Shown: positions 8,046 through 15,950, numbered from the stretch's first letter. The stretch is DNA of 64,000 nt from CAZYFH01 sp965249175 (GCA_965249175.1 OZ252227.1:6324001-6388000); one strand, 5' to 3'. The notes: generated from the sequence alone by a model not told the origin. Program-made: numbers and translations.

Positions 8046-9480
8046 GAGATATAACCAGAAGTTGTGGATCGGCAGTCTGAAGAAGGCGGCGTATCCTTTC
8101 GCGTGAGCAACGCGAAAACTCCGGCTGGCAGGCCGGTGAAAGGAGCCGCCACCCATGCTGAAGGTACTCGACAACGATGGAGCAGACAACGAAGTTCCGC
8201 CGGAAGAGCGCGGTGCGCAGACGGTGGACGAGCTGGCCCGGGAGGGAGCCCGGCGGATGTTGATGACGGCCCTGGCGGTGGAGGTCGGGCAGTACATCGA
8301 GGCCCACGGCGAGGAGCGGGACGCGCGGGGACGCCGGCTGGTCGTTCGGAATGGTCGGGCCCAGGCGCGGAAGGTGACGTGCGGGGCAGGTACGCTCGAG
8401 GTGCATGCTCCTCGGGTGAACGACAAAAGGGTCAACGGCGCGGGCCAGCGGGAGCGGTTCACGAGTCGGATCTTGCCCCCCTACATGCGTCGCTCGCCCA
8501 AGGTGGCGGAGGTGCTGCCGATCCTCTATCTGCGCGGTCTGTCGACGGGCGATTTCCGCGAAGCGCTGCCGGTGCTATTGGGGGATGACGCGGCCGGCCT
8601 CAGCGCGACCAACATCGCGCGCCTCACGGCGGTGTGGGAAGAGGACTACCGGCGGTTCCGCCAGCGGGACCTGGCCGATCGTGACTACGTGTACGTGTGG
8701 GTCGACGGCATCCATTTCAACATCCGGCTCGAGGACGATCGGCTCTGTACGCTGGTGATCATCGGCGTACGGCCCGATGGGACCAAGAAGCTCGTGGCCC
8801 TGGAGGACGGCTACCGCGAGAGCACCGACAGCTGGGCGACGGTGCTGCGGGACCTCCAGCGGCGCGGCATGCGGGCCCCGGTGGGGGCGGTCGGCGACGG
8901 CGCCCTGGGTTTCTGGGCGGCCGTGCGCGACGTGTGGCCGGACACGCGAGAGCTCCGCGACTGGTGTCACAAGATGGGCAACGTGCTCGACAAATTGCCA
9001 AAGCGATTACAGCCGAAAGCGAAGCGCGCGCTCCGCGAGATCATGTACGCCGAGACGCGGGCACACGCCGAGGAGGCCATGGACGTCTTCATCGCCGAGT
9101 ACGAGGCCAAGTACCCGAAGGCGGCGGCGTGCCTGGACGCAGACCGCGACCGCCTCCTCACGCACTTTGCCCTGCCAGCTGAGCATTGGCAGCACGTGCG
9201 CACGAGCAACGTCATCGAGTCGCCATTCGCCACGGTCCGACTCCGGCAGCGCGTGACCAAAGGCGCGGGCTCGCGCACCAAGGGCCTGTTGATGGCCTAC
9301 AAGCTGCTCGAGATGGCACAGCAGCGCTGGCGTCGGCTCAATGGCGCGCATCTGCTGCCACTCGTCCGCGCCGGCGTGACGTTCATTGACGGGGTACAGC
9401 AGGAGCGAAACAACGAGGGAGATCGGAAGGTGGCCGCCTGATCACGCTGATGACCGATCCACAACATTTGACAATATCTC
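8046..9480 (+). mobile_element. IS256-family insertion sequence inside the IS481 remnant
   Basis: The ends begin GAGATAT and share GTTGTGGATCGG in inverted orientation (about 8060 and 9460). The 9 bases on each side are ATCCGCACG and AGCCGCACG, matching at 8 of 9, a plausible IS256 target duplication. It carries one intact transposase. The exact termini may be off by one or two bases. Confidence 0.85.
8155..9441 (+). CDS. IS256-family (mutator type) transposase
   Basis: 428 residues, full family length, preceded by GAAAGGAG. The DDE residues sit in YVWVDGIHFN, GAVGDGALGFW and TSNVIESPFATVRLRQR, with the family C/D-x2-H feature in LRDWCHKMGNVLDKLP. It appears intact and is the youngest layer of this nest. 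It differs clearly in sequence from the other IS256-family transposase at 14444. Confidence 0.95.
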   Translation: MLKVLDNDGADNEVPPEERGAQTVDELAREGARRMLMTALAVEVGQYIEAHGEERDARGRRLVVRNGRAQARKVTCGAGTLEVHAPRVNDKRVNGAGQRERFTSRILPPYMRRSPKVAEVLPILYLRGLSTGDFREALPVLLGDDAAGLSATNIARLTAVWEEDYRRFRQRDLADRDYVYVWVDGIHFNIRLEDDRLCTLVIIGVRPDGTKKLVALEDGYRESTDSWATVLRDLQRRGMRAPVGAVGDGALGFWAAVRDVWPDTRELRDWCHKMGNVLDKLPKRLQPKAKRALREIMYAETRAHAEEAMDVFIAEYEAKYPKAAACLDADRDRLLTHFALPAEHWQHVRTSNVIESPFATVRLRQRVTKGAGSRTKGLLMAYKLLEMAQQRWRRLNGAHLLPLVRAGVTFIDGVQQERNNEGDRKVAA

Positions 9481-9905
9481 AGCCGCACGTTGAGTCGCGA
9501 GAGACCGTGAATCCCGGTCGTGGCGAACGGGACGCCGTTGTCACTGCGAATGGCGGTCGGCAGACCGAATTCCCGGAAGATCCGCTCAAAGACGGGCCTG
9601 ACGCCGGCGCCTTTCGTCGACCGGAGTCCCTGACAGCCGAGCAGATAGCGGGAGTGGAGGTCGGCGATCGTCAGCGGGTAGCAATAGATGCCGTCGCGCG
9701 TCCGAAAATGCCCCTTGAAATCCGTGGTCCACAGGTCGTTGGGGTGCGTCGTGGTCGCGGGGACCGCCCCGGGATGCCGACACGGCCGGCGCCGGCGCCG
9801 CTTCTTGACCAAGCCTTCGCGAGCGAGCAGGTCGCCCGCGGTACTCACGGCCGGCCAGCCCACCCGCGGATGCCGCGGCTGAAGCCAGTCGAGCGTCCGT
9901 GAACC

Positions 9906-9987
9906 GGGTCTTCTTCATGGCTCCTCCTCGCCCGGAGGACGCCATTCTCTCAAGTGTCAGCTGGTCCGAAAAACGGCAGGCAGGTCA
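9906..9987 (-). mobile_element. IS3-family left-end remnant (about 80 bp)
   Basis: On the minus strand the segment starts TGACCTGCCTGCCG, an IS3-type terminal sequence, and leads to a GAGGAGG ribosome site and MKKTRFTD, the usual beginning of IS3-group OrfA proteins. After eight codons the sequence switches to the IS481 transposase (LDWLQPRHP). Only the end of an IS3 element therefore survives, fused to IS481. Confidence 0.65.
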
Positions 9988-10021
9988 GGCTGACGCCGGC
10001 CGCTGATTGGTAACGTTAGCG
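9988..10021 (+). repeat. Right half of an attC site (site 4)
   Basis: GCCGGCCGCTGATTGGTAACGTTAGC matches the right arm of attC sites 1 and 3. The matching left arm with its CTAAC core is missing; in its place is the IS3 end. This half site shows that a cassette boundary once lay here and that the insertion pile removed half of it. Confidence 0.7.
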
Positions 10022-10058
10022 GGATCATCACGAATCACGACCACGACGAATCACGACT

Positions 10059-10382
10059 TTGAGTGAGACGCTCGGGCGAATCCAAGCACTTGTGGATCGG
10101 GGGGAGTTCCAGGTATCGGTCCACGGCTACGACGAACTTGCGGACGATCGGATCGCCGTTCGCGACCTCGTTGCCGGATTGGGAAACGCCCAATTGATCG
10201 AAGACTATCCCGCGTACGCGAAAGGGCCGTGCTGCCTCGTATTACAGCGAGATGGAGCCGGGCAACCGATTCATGTAGTCTGGGGTATCCTCGCGGGTCG
10301 AATCTCACCGGCCGTCCTGATCACAGCTTATCGGCCCGATCCCGAGAGATGGGATGAATCGTGGACGAGGAGGCGAACATGA
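10059..10382 (+). CDS. DUF4258-family protein (probable toxin of a two-gene cassette)
   Basis: 107 residues with a TTG start. DUF4258 features are VSVHGYDELADD near the N-terminus, LIEDYPAYAKGPCCLVLQRD, HVVWGI and AVLITAYRPDP. DUF4258 proteins are small and distantly RelE-like, and are often encoded beside a short partner, as here. The stop codon overlaps the next start as ATGA, so the two are translationally coupled. The toxin role is inferred from family and layout. Confidence 0.8.
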   Translation: MSETLGRIQALVDRGEFQVSVHGYDELADDRIAVRDLVAGLGNAQLIEDYPAYAKGPCCLVLQRDGAGQPIHVVWGILAGRISPAVLITAYRPDPERWDESWTRRRT

Positions 10383-10597
10383 GCGAGCGATCGACGACGA
10401 AGCTCGTGCGCGAGGGCGATTTCGTTGCCGAGGTGCAGGTCCGCCTAGTCGAAGACGACAGCGACTGGTCGCCATACCTATCCCCCGACGACGCGTTCAA
10501 ACTGGACGACGTGCGGGACGCCCTCCGAGCGGGCGACCTGAAACGGGCCGCACAGCTGGCCGCGCGCCTCTATCGGCTCACGCCGATGGAAGCCTGA
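10379..10597 (+). CDS. Small partner protein of the DUF4258 gene (probable antitoxin)
   Basis: 72 residues from ATG 10379, preceded by GAGGAGG at 10366. It is acidic and helical toward the C-terminus (FKLDDVRDALRAGDLKRAAQLAARLY). It overlaps the DUF4258 stop by four bases. Proteins of this size and sequence regularly accompany DUF4258 genes. I see no clear DNA-binding motif. A GTG at 10361 would add six residues but has no better ribosome site. Confidence 0.65.
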   Translation: MSERSTTKLVREGDFVAEVQVRLVEDDSDWSPYLSPDDAFKLDDVRDALRAGDLKRAAQLAARLYRLTPMEA

Positions 10598-10625
10598 CAC
10601 CGACTTCGAAGGCGTTCGATCACGC

Positions 10626-10694
10626 CGCTAACCACGGGCTGCAGCGGACGCCGCCCCGGTGCTCAGCCGGCGCCGCTGAACCCTGACGATATCG
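10626..10694 (+). repeat. attC recombination site 5 (degenerate right core)
   Basis: CTAAC at 10628-10632 with arms GCAGCGGACGCCG and CGGCGCCGCTGA, closely like site 2. The right core is altered (GATATCG instead of GTTATGY), so this site may no longer recombine. It is the last recognisable attC of the array. Confidence 0.75.
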
Positions 10695-10876
10695 ACGAGA
10701 GTTTGGTGCCGCTGGTGAGAATCGATCGCTTGGCGCCCGAGGAGATCTGGTCGGACATGGTCCGCGTCCAGAGGGAAGGCGTGTACTCTGCCTCGGTCGC
10801 GGGAATCAAGATGCCCGTCCTGATGCTGCATGGCGTCGTTGAGCGTGCAGCAGGATCACCGCCGCGGTCCGCGTAA
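10694..10876 (+). pseudogene. Alpha/beta-hydrolase fragment joined to the last attC
   Basis: An open frame without a start codon directly follows the attC and reads IDRLAPEEIWSDMVRVQREG, then IKMPVLMLHG. The last stretch is the typical strand before the acid residue of alpha/beta-hydrolases; that acid is replaced (VVERAAG) and the frame ends at the TAA at 10874. Both ends of the gene are missing, so this is a remnant trapped at the array edge. Confidence 0.6.
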
Positions 10877-10920
10877 GACTCGTCGGACCCGCGCGGAGCG
10901 CGGCTTGAGAGCCAACGCGA

Positions 10921-11571
10921 TCACGCAGAAAACAAAGACACGGAGACGCCATCCCACGACGTGTCGGCGACCGTGTCCAGCATGAACACCGCAACATCCA
11001 AGCGACTCACGAACGCCTTGCCGGGACGCTCCAGCGAAGTCAAGGCGCGATACCCGCGCGGTGGTTTGTTGTTCAGAATCGTCGGTCTGACGTTGACGCA
11101 GGAGATATCTCGCGCAGCGTGGATGAGCGCTTCCGCCCTCTCCATGTCCGCGAACAGCTCTTTGCCAACCATCGGCATGCCCACGTACAGGAAGAGGTTG
11201 GACCAGAGTCTCCTGCGGCACTGCGACCTGGAGTCTCCCAATCCCAAAGACGACATGTGAACGAACCTGGGCTTCGCCGGCTCGGCTCGAATCGCTTCGA
11301 GGAGCATCCGCGTTCCAGGCTCCACCACGTAGGCCTTCGCGCCTTTTGATGTTCCCAAGCACGACACAACCATGTCGACGCTCTGGACCAGCTCAGTCAC
11401 CGCACCCAGGTCGGTGACGCTGCCGCGCACGACAAGGACATTGGTCGTCGTTGCCAGTCCTGCTGGGTTGCGCGCCAGCGCCCGCACCCCATAGCCTCGC
11501 TCCAATGCGCCTTTGAGCACGTACTTGCCGGTTCGACCCGTCGCTCCAACGATCGCTATTGTTGGCGCCAT
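10921..11571 (-). CDS. NAD(P)-binding protein, NmrA/atypical SDR type
   Basis: 216 residues. The N-terminal Rossmann motif IVGATGRTGKYV binds NAD(P). RALARNPAGL is the usual second-strand region, and VVSCLGTSKG and FVHMSSLGLGDS follow at the expected spacing. It lacks the classical YxxxK SDR pair, as NmrA-like atypical SDRs do; these act as redox sensors or small reductases. It stands alone, between the end of the integron array and the IS1182-like element, with about 45 bp to the hydrolase fragment. Confidence 0.82.
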   Translation of the reverse strand: MAPTIAIVGATGRTGKYVLKGALERGYGVRALARNPAGLATTTNVLVVRGSVTDLGAVTELVQSVDMVVSCLGTSKGAKAYVVEPGTRMLLEAIRAEPAKPRFVHMSSLGLGDSRSQCRRRLWSNLFLYVGMPMVGKELFADMERAEALIHAARDISCVNVRPTILNNKPPRGYRALTSLERPGKAFVSRLDVAVFMLDTVADTSWDGVSVSLFSA

Positions 11572-11652
11572 TGGGATTCAGAAACGCAGGGCGTATGGTA
11601 AGGAGTTGGGATCGATCTGTCGATCCCGCTTTCCCGACGCTTCGGCAGCCTG

Positions 11653-11656
11653 CTAG
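11653..11656. repeat. CTAG target duplication, left copy, of IS1182-like element
   Basis: CTAG directly before the left inverted repeat, repeated directly after the right one at 13125-13128. Confidence 0.8.
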
Positions 11657-13124
11657 CAGCCCGTGGTGAAAGTCCCTATTAGGGATCGACACGATCGATC
11701 CCGCGTACTACACTGTCGCGCATGGCGATGGGCAAACGACGACGCCGGGCGCGGCAAGCATCGATGTGGGTTCCCACCAGCGACCTGCCTCGCAGTGCGG
11801 CGCATCCGTTCTATCAGCGATTGAATCGGATCCTCGATGACACGGGCTTCGACGCGTTCGTCGAGGCGCAATGCGCGCCGTTCTACGCGGACGGCGTCGG
11901 TCGTCCGAGTCTGGCGCCGGGGCGGTACTTCCGGCTGCTGATGCTCGGCTACTTCGAAGGGCTGGACTCGGAGCGGGCGATCGCGTGGCGGGCGGCCGAT
12001 TCGCTGAGCATCCGGCAGTTTCTGGACCTCGAGCTGCACGAGGCGCCGCCGGATCACTCGACGCTGTCGCGCACCCGGCGCCTGATCGACGTCGAGACCC
12101 ATCAAGCGGTGTTCACGTGGGTGCTGCAGCAACTGGCCGACGCCCAGCTCGTGACCGGGCGGACCCTCGGCATCGATGCCACGACGTTGGAAGCGAACGC
12201 CGCATTGCGGAGTATCGTGCGCCGGGACACGGGCGAAGGCTACGAGGCGTTTCTGACCGGGCTGGCCGAGGCGTCCGGCATCGTCACGCCGACCCGCGCT
12301 GAGCTGGCCCGGTTCGACCGGAAACGGAAGAAGAAAGGCTCCAACGACGACTGGACGCATCCGCAGGATCCGGACGCGAAGATCACGAAGCTGAAGGACG
12401 GGCGCACGCACTTGGCGCACACCGCGGAGCATGCGGTGGACCTGGAGACGGGGGCCATCGTCGGCGTCACCGTGCAGGATGCCGACGACGGCGATACGAC
12501 GACGATGGTCGAGACCCTGATCACGGCGGCCGACCACGTCGAAGCCGTCCTGCCGGCCGGCGCCGGTATCGCCGAGGTCGTCGGGGACAAGGGGTATCAC
12601 AGTAACGAGACGATGGTGGCGTTCGCCGCGCTCGGCGTGCGCAGTTATGTTTCGGAGCCGGACCGCGGGCGACGCAACTGGACAGGCAAGGCGGCGGCGC
12701 GCGACGCCGTGTACGCGAACCGTCGGCGCATTCGGGGCACGCGTGGGCAACGGCTGCTGCGACGGCGGGGCGAGTTGCTCGAACGCCCCAACGCGCATCT
12801 CTACGAGACCGGGCGGCTGCGCCGGGTGCATCTGCGTGGGCATCCCAACATCCTCAAGCGCGTGCTTGTGCACGTCTGCGGGTTCAATCTTGGGCTCCTC
12901 ATGCGGCAGCTGACGGGCGTCGGCACGCCGCGGAGCCTCCAAGGCCGCGCGGTCGCCGTCTTCGAGGCCTTGATCGCTGATCTTGGCCGCCTCTGGACCC
13001 TCGTATCGCCCGCGTGGGCGCGAGATGCGCAAGATCTGCCGCACTCGTCGTTTCTCGACCTTATGACACGGTGTCACGAACACATGCCCCTCGACCTACG
13101 AAAGGGCGTTTTCACCACGGGCTG
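11657..13124 (+). mobile_element. IS1182-like insertion sequence, complete (1468 bp)
   Basis: The termini CAGCCCGTGGTGAAA (11657) and its exact inverse ending at 13124 bound the element. It is flanked by CTAG on both sides. The single transposase gene runs off the right terminus and finishes in the duplicated CTAG. It lies between the NmrA-like gene and the DUF6868/HAD pair and interrupts no recognisable gene. Confidence 0.9.
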
Positions 13125-13128
13125 CTAG
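11722..13128 (+). CDS. IS1182-family transposase, stop codon supplied by the target duplication
   Basis: 468 residues. The N-terminal DUF772-type region (PFYQRLNRIL ... LLMLGYFEGLDSERAIAWR) is followed by the DDE domain: LGIDATTLEAN (Asp), HTAEHAVDLETGAIV, VVGDKGYHSNETM (Asp), and a C-terminal LYETGRLRRVHLRG segment. The last sense codon TGC and the TAG at 13126-13128 are formed by the element end TG plus the target CTAG, so the gene has no stop of its own. Intact and probably active. Confidence 0.9.
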   Translation: MAMGKRRRRARQASMWVPTSDLPRSAAHPFYQRLNRILDDTGFDAFVEAQCAPFYADGVGRPSLAPGRYFRLLMLGYFEGLDSERAIAWRAADSLSIRQFLDLELHEAPPDHSTLSRTRRLIDVETHQAVFTWVLQQLADAQLVTGRTLGIDATTLEANAALRSIVRRDTGEGYEAFLTGLAEASGIVTPTRAELARFDRKRKKKGSNDDWTHPQDPDAKITKLKDGRTHLAHTAEHAVDLETGAIVGVTVQDADDGDTTTMVETLITAADHVEAVLPAGAGIAEVVGDKGYHSNETMVAFAALGVRSYVSEPDRGRRNWTGKAAARDAVYANRRRIRGTRGQRLLRRRGELLERPNAHLYETGRLRRVHLRGHPNILKRVLVHVCGFNLGLLMRQLTGVGTPRSLQGRAVAVFEALIADLGRLWTLVSPAWARDAQDLPHSSFLDLMTRCHEHMPLDLRKGVFTTGC

Positions 13129-13158
13129 AGCGTCGATAGAAACGTGGAGTGCTAGAGC

Positions 13159-13392
13159 ATGGCCTCAATCGACACGTTGGCCACCTTTTTTGGCTGGTGC
13201 AGCGTCATCAACGTTGGATTTCTAGTGGGTCTGGTATTGCGCGGCATCGTTGTGAGAAAGGTCGCAGCGAAAGTCTTTGGCTTTACTATCGAGGAAGTTA
13301 AAGCAGCGTACATGAACGCTATCATGCAATACCGCAACGCAACACTCGTGCTCAGCGTAACTCCATATATCGCGCTAAGAATCATGACGTGA
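13159..13392 (+). CDS. Small membrane protein, DUF6868-like
   Basis: 77 residues. TLATFFGWCSVINVGFLVGLV begins as the first of two hydrophobic helices. A middle FGFTIEEVKAAYMNAIMQYR and a final LSVTPYIALRIM match the DUF6868 pattern (FFGW, an amphipathic middle, PYIALRIM end). Function is unknown in the family. The A+T content is visibly higher than in its surroundings, so it is probably transferred DNA. The stop overlaps the start of the HAD gene. Confidence 0.7.
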   Translation: MASIDTLATFFGWCSVINVGFLVGLVLRGIVVRKVAAKVFGFTIEEVKAAYMNAIMQYRNATLVLSVTPYIALRIMT

Positions 13393-13991
13393 TCACGAGT
13401 GCTCGCGTGATCGTCCTTGACGTTGGCGGCTTCCTGGTCAAGCTGGGCGGCATGAATCAGTTCGTCGAGTGGACGGGACAGAGTCCGGAGGAGATCAAAT
13501 CACGCTGGCTCGCGTCGCCGACGGTGCGGGACTTCGAATCGGGACGCCAGTCCTTCCATGCATTCGCTCCGGCCGTGATTCGCGAGTTCGCACTACCCAT
13601 TGAGCCCGAGGAGCTTCGACAGGAAATGCACTCCTGGAACGGGGAACTATTCGATGGGGCGCGCGAACTGGTCGCTGAGGCAGGCCGGCGGCATCGTGTG
13701 GCGTGCTTGTGCAACTCGAACCACATTCAGTGGCCACGGGTTCGAGACGAGCTCGGTCTGGGGCAGTGGTTCGCCGACCAGTTTGTGTCCCATGAGGTTG
13801 GACTCGCGAAGCCCCAGGCAGAAATCTACCAGCACGTCGCCGGCGAGCTTGGTGTGCCGCCGCAAGAGATCGCGTTCTTTGATGACAGTCGCCCGAATGT
13901 GGAAGGGGCGATCAACGCGGGCTGGAGCGCGTATCAGGTGAGTGGCGTCGAGGAGCTTCGTGCGCAACTGGGTCGGCTTGCTGTGCTGTGA
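13389..13991 (+). CDS. HAD-superfamily hydrolase, YihX-like
   Basis: 200 residues with a GTG start overlapping the previous stop by four bases. HAD motifs: I, VIVLDVGGFLVKLGG (nucleophile Asp; second Asp replaced by Gly, as in the YihX branch); II, CLCNSNHIQW; III, GLAKPQAEIYQHV (Lys); IV, IAFFDDSRPNVEGA (acidic pair). The cap is helical (residues about 20-85). Likely a small-molecule phosphatase; substrate unknown. Confidence 0.85.
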   Translation: MITSARVIVLDVGGFLVKLGGMNQFVEWTGQSPEEIKSRWLASPTVRDFESGRQSFHAFAPAVIREFALPIEPEELRQEMHSWNGELFDGARELVAEAGRRHRVACLCNSNHIQWPRVRDELGLGQWFADQFVSHEVGLAKPQAEIYQHVAGELGVPPQEIAFFDDSRPNVEGAINAGWSAYQVSGVEELRAQLGRLAVL

Positions 13992-14344
13992 AGAGTGCCC
14001 GTGTTCCTTCGACGCTGAGTTAAGGGGAAGGCGAGACCTCTACAGGGGGGTGAAGTGATGTTCGCAAAAGGCATGTTCGAAGTAGACCTAACACCACAAG
14101 ACGATGCAGGTGCCCCCGCGGGAAGGATGGTCATAGACAAAACGTACCGGGGAGACATGAGCGGCTCCGGTATCGGTCAAATGATTAGCAAGAGAACCGA
14201 CAGCGGAGCAGCGGTGTACTACGCGATCGAGGAATTCTCCGGCTCGGTGAACGGCAAGAGCGGTGCTTTTACGCTGGTCCACAAGGGCCAAATGAGCAAG
14301 GAGTCTCAGTCGCTAGACGTAGCCATTCTCGAAGGTTCCGGGAG

Positions 14345-15770
14345 GGTGAGCTAATCTTAGTTGAAAATTGAAACGGCTCCAGACCCTGTGGTGTGATGAC
14401 GTTGCAAAAGACGGACATCACCCCACGAGAGAGAGGAGCCACGATGAGTGGCCTACGTGCTGTCAGGAAGCGCAAGAAAGTTCGCAAGCTGGGCTCGGTC
14501 AACATCATTCACCGCGAGGCCTACGCGGATCTGGAGCTGGACGCGAAGGTGGAGCTGATCCGCTCGCTGGTGCCCCTGGGCCTGATGCATGTGCAGGAGT
14601 TGCTCGACCAGGAGGTGACGGCGCTGGCGAGCGAGCGCTACGTCCGGAAGGACGCGTCGGTCGGTGGACGCCGTCACGGCAGTAACCCTGGGACGGTGGG
14701 TCTCGCGGGGCAGCGCGTGCCGATTCGCGTGCCCCGGATTCGTCGCCTCGCAGGGAGCGAGATTCCGCTGCGGTCGTATGAGGCGTTGCATGACGACCGC
14801 GAGGTGGACGACGCGCTGCTGCGACGGGTGCTCTACGGGATCTCGTGCCGCAACTACGCGGCGGCCGCGGCGGCGATTCCCGGGGCGATCGGGCTGTCGA
14901 GTTCGACGGTGTCCCGGGGGTTCATCCAGGCCAGCGCGGCGCAGCTACGGGCGTTCCAGGAGCGGGACCTATCCGATGAGGACGTGGTGGCCGTGTTCCT
15001 GGACGGCAAGACGTTCGCTGACGCGACGATGGTCATCGCGCTAGGCATCACGCTGTCTGGGGAGAAACGCTTCCTGGGCTTCGTCGAAACGGACACGGAG
15101 AACGCGACGGTGCTCACACCGTTCCTGCGGTCGTTGGTCGAGCGGGGCCTCGACCTCTCCCAGGGTGTGCTGGTCATCCTCGATGGCGGCAAGGGGCTCC
15201 GCACGGCCGTCCGGAAGGCCTTCCGGGGCCGGGCCCTGGTCCAACGGTGCCAGTGGCACAAGCGCGAGAACGTGGTGAGCTACCTGGCCAAGCACGAGCA
15301 GGCGGTGTGGCGTCAGCGTCTCCAGCGAGCGTACAACCGGCCGGACTACGACGAGGCCCTCGGTGCGCTCGAGACGCTCCACGGCGAGTTGGACGAGCGG
15401 AACCAGTCGGCGGCTGACAGCTTGGCGGAAGGCCTGGACGAAACCCTGACGTTACATCGATTGGGCGTGTACGGAGTGCTGGGCCGGTCGCTGAAGACGA
15501 CGAACTGTCTGGAGTCGGTCAATGCGCTGGTCGAGGAACGCTGCGCGAAGGTAGATCACTGGCAGAGCTCGAGCCAACGCCACCGCTGGCTGGCGACCGC
15601 CCTCCTGGACATCGAACCGCGCTTACGAAGGGTGAGGGGCTACCGCCACCTTCCCACGCTTCGGGCCGCATTGAAGCGAGAACTGAAGATCGACACGACG
15701 ACGTCGAAGAAGCAGGCCGCGTAAGCCATCGGGAGCCGTGGAGAGTTTCAACTAAGAATGGGCTTGACTC
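14345..15770 (+). mobile_element. IS256-family insertion sequence in the DUF3224 gene
   Basis: TCTTAGTTGAAA near the left end is repeated in inverted form (TTTCAACTAAGA) near the right end. GGTTCCGGGAG flanks both sides, and the similarity extends on the left into GGTGAGCT. That makes the repeated segment longer than the usual 8-9 bp, so the exact ends are uncertain by about 10 bases. Confidence 0.82.
14444..15724 (+). CDS. IS256-family (mutator type) transposase, second type
   Basis: 426 residues from ATG 14444, preceded by GAGAGGAG. DDE residues lie in VVAVFLDGKTFADATM, LVILDGGKGLRTAV and TTNCLESVNALVEER. ALVQRCQWHKRENVVSYL carries the family C-x2-H feature. It appears intact. Its sequence differs from the transposase at 8155, so two separate IS256-family lineages have invaded this region. 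Confidence 0.95.
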   Translation: MSGLRAVRKRKKVRKLGSVNIIHREAYADLELDAKVELIRSLVPLGLMHVQELLDQEVTALASERYVRKDASVGGRRHGSNPGTVGLAGQRVPIRVPRIRRLAGSEIPLRSYEALHDDREVDDALLRRVLYGISCRNYAAAAAAIPGAIGLSSSTVSRGFIQASAAQLRAFQERDLSDEDVVAVFLDGKTFADATMVIALGITLSGEKRFLGFVETDTENATVLTPFLRSLVERGLDLSQGVLVILDGGKGLRTAVRKAFRGRALVQRCQWHKRENVVSYLAKHEQAVWRQRLQRAYNRPDYDEALGALETLHGELDERNQSAADSLAEGLDETLTLHRLGVYGVLGRSLKTTNCLESVNALVEERCAKVDHWQSSSQRHRWLATALLDIEPRLRRVRGYRHLPTLRAALKRELKIDTTTSKKQAA

Positions 15771-15950
15771 GGTTCCGGGAGCGGTGAGCTCGAGAGTATC
15801 TCCGGTTCGATGGTTATCGTTCAAGATGCGAACGGCCACATATATGAGCTGACGTACGAACTGTAGACACATATCAACCAGACCGTGGTCTCGACCGACG
15901 GGGGACGGTGACATGCCTCGCACCGGAGTTCGGACGCTGGCCAGCCTGAT

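Larger units (their letters stand above)
7508..9905 (-). mobile_element. IS481-family element remnant, interrupted by an IS256-family element
   Basis: The left end shows two near-identical 19-bp units (7511-7529 and 7536-7554) built on ACCGG-AACAT-GGTAACA, the terminal pattern of IS481 elements. Inside is a minus-strand IS481 transposase in two blocks, 9450-9905 (N-terminal) and 7649-8045 (C-terminal), separated by the IS256 element. The right end is lost at a junction with an IS3 end near 9905, so no complete ends or target duplication remain. Confidence 0.8.
7649..9905 (-). pseudogene. IS481-family transposase, disrupted and internally deleted
   Basis: The N-terminal block reads LDWLQPRHPRVGWPAVSTAGDLL, then NDLWTTDFKGHF (first Asp of the integrase core) and AIRSDNGVPFATTGIHGLSRLN (second Asp). 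The C-terminal block starts at RMHKTLKAG and continues to FRDEFNDERPHDALQGRTPG, ending at the TAA at 7649. Between LSRLNV and RMHKTL about 25 family residues are missing, including the catalytic Glu region, and the IS256 element sits at that exact point. The gene is non-functional. Confidence 0.85.
14058..15866 (+). pseudogene. DUF3224-family gene split by an IS256-family element
   Basis: The left part (from ATG 14058, after AGGGGGGTGAAG) reads KGMFEVDLTPQ ... GRMVIDKTYRGDM ... GAFTLVHKGQMSKESQSLDV, the beta-barrel of DUF3224 proteins. The right part resumes at 15771 with GSGSGELESISGSMVIVQD and ends YELTYEL at the TAG at 15866. GGTTCCGGGAG stands on both sides (14334-14344 and 15771-15781). 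Removing one copy plus the element gives a continuous frame of normal length (about 130 residues). Function of the family is unknown. Confidence 0.85.

Noticed and set aside
11653..13083. Minus-strand frame opposite the IS1182-like transposase
   Set aside because: Antisense shadow of the transposase, same boundaries, no ribosome site.
13123..13160. Second target duplication (CTAGAGC repeated 27 bases on)
   Set aside because: The element ends and the 4-bp CTAG copies already account for the insertion; the further CTAGAGC is probably chance or an older scar.
13985..14040. A sixth attC after the HAD gene
   Set aside because: GAGTTAAGG resembles a core site but no matching left core or palindromic arms are present.
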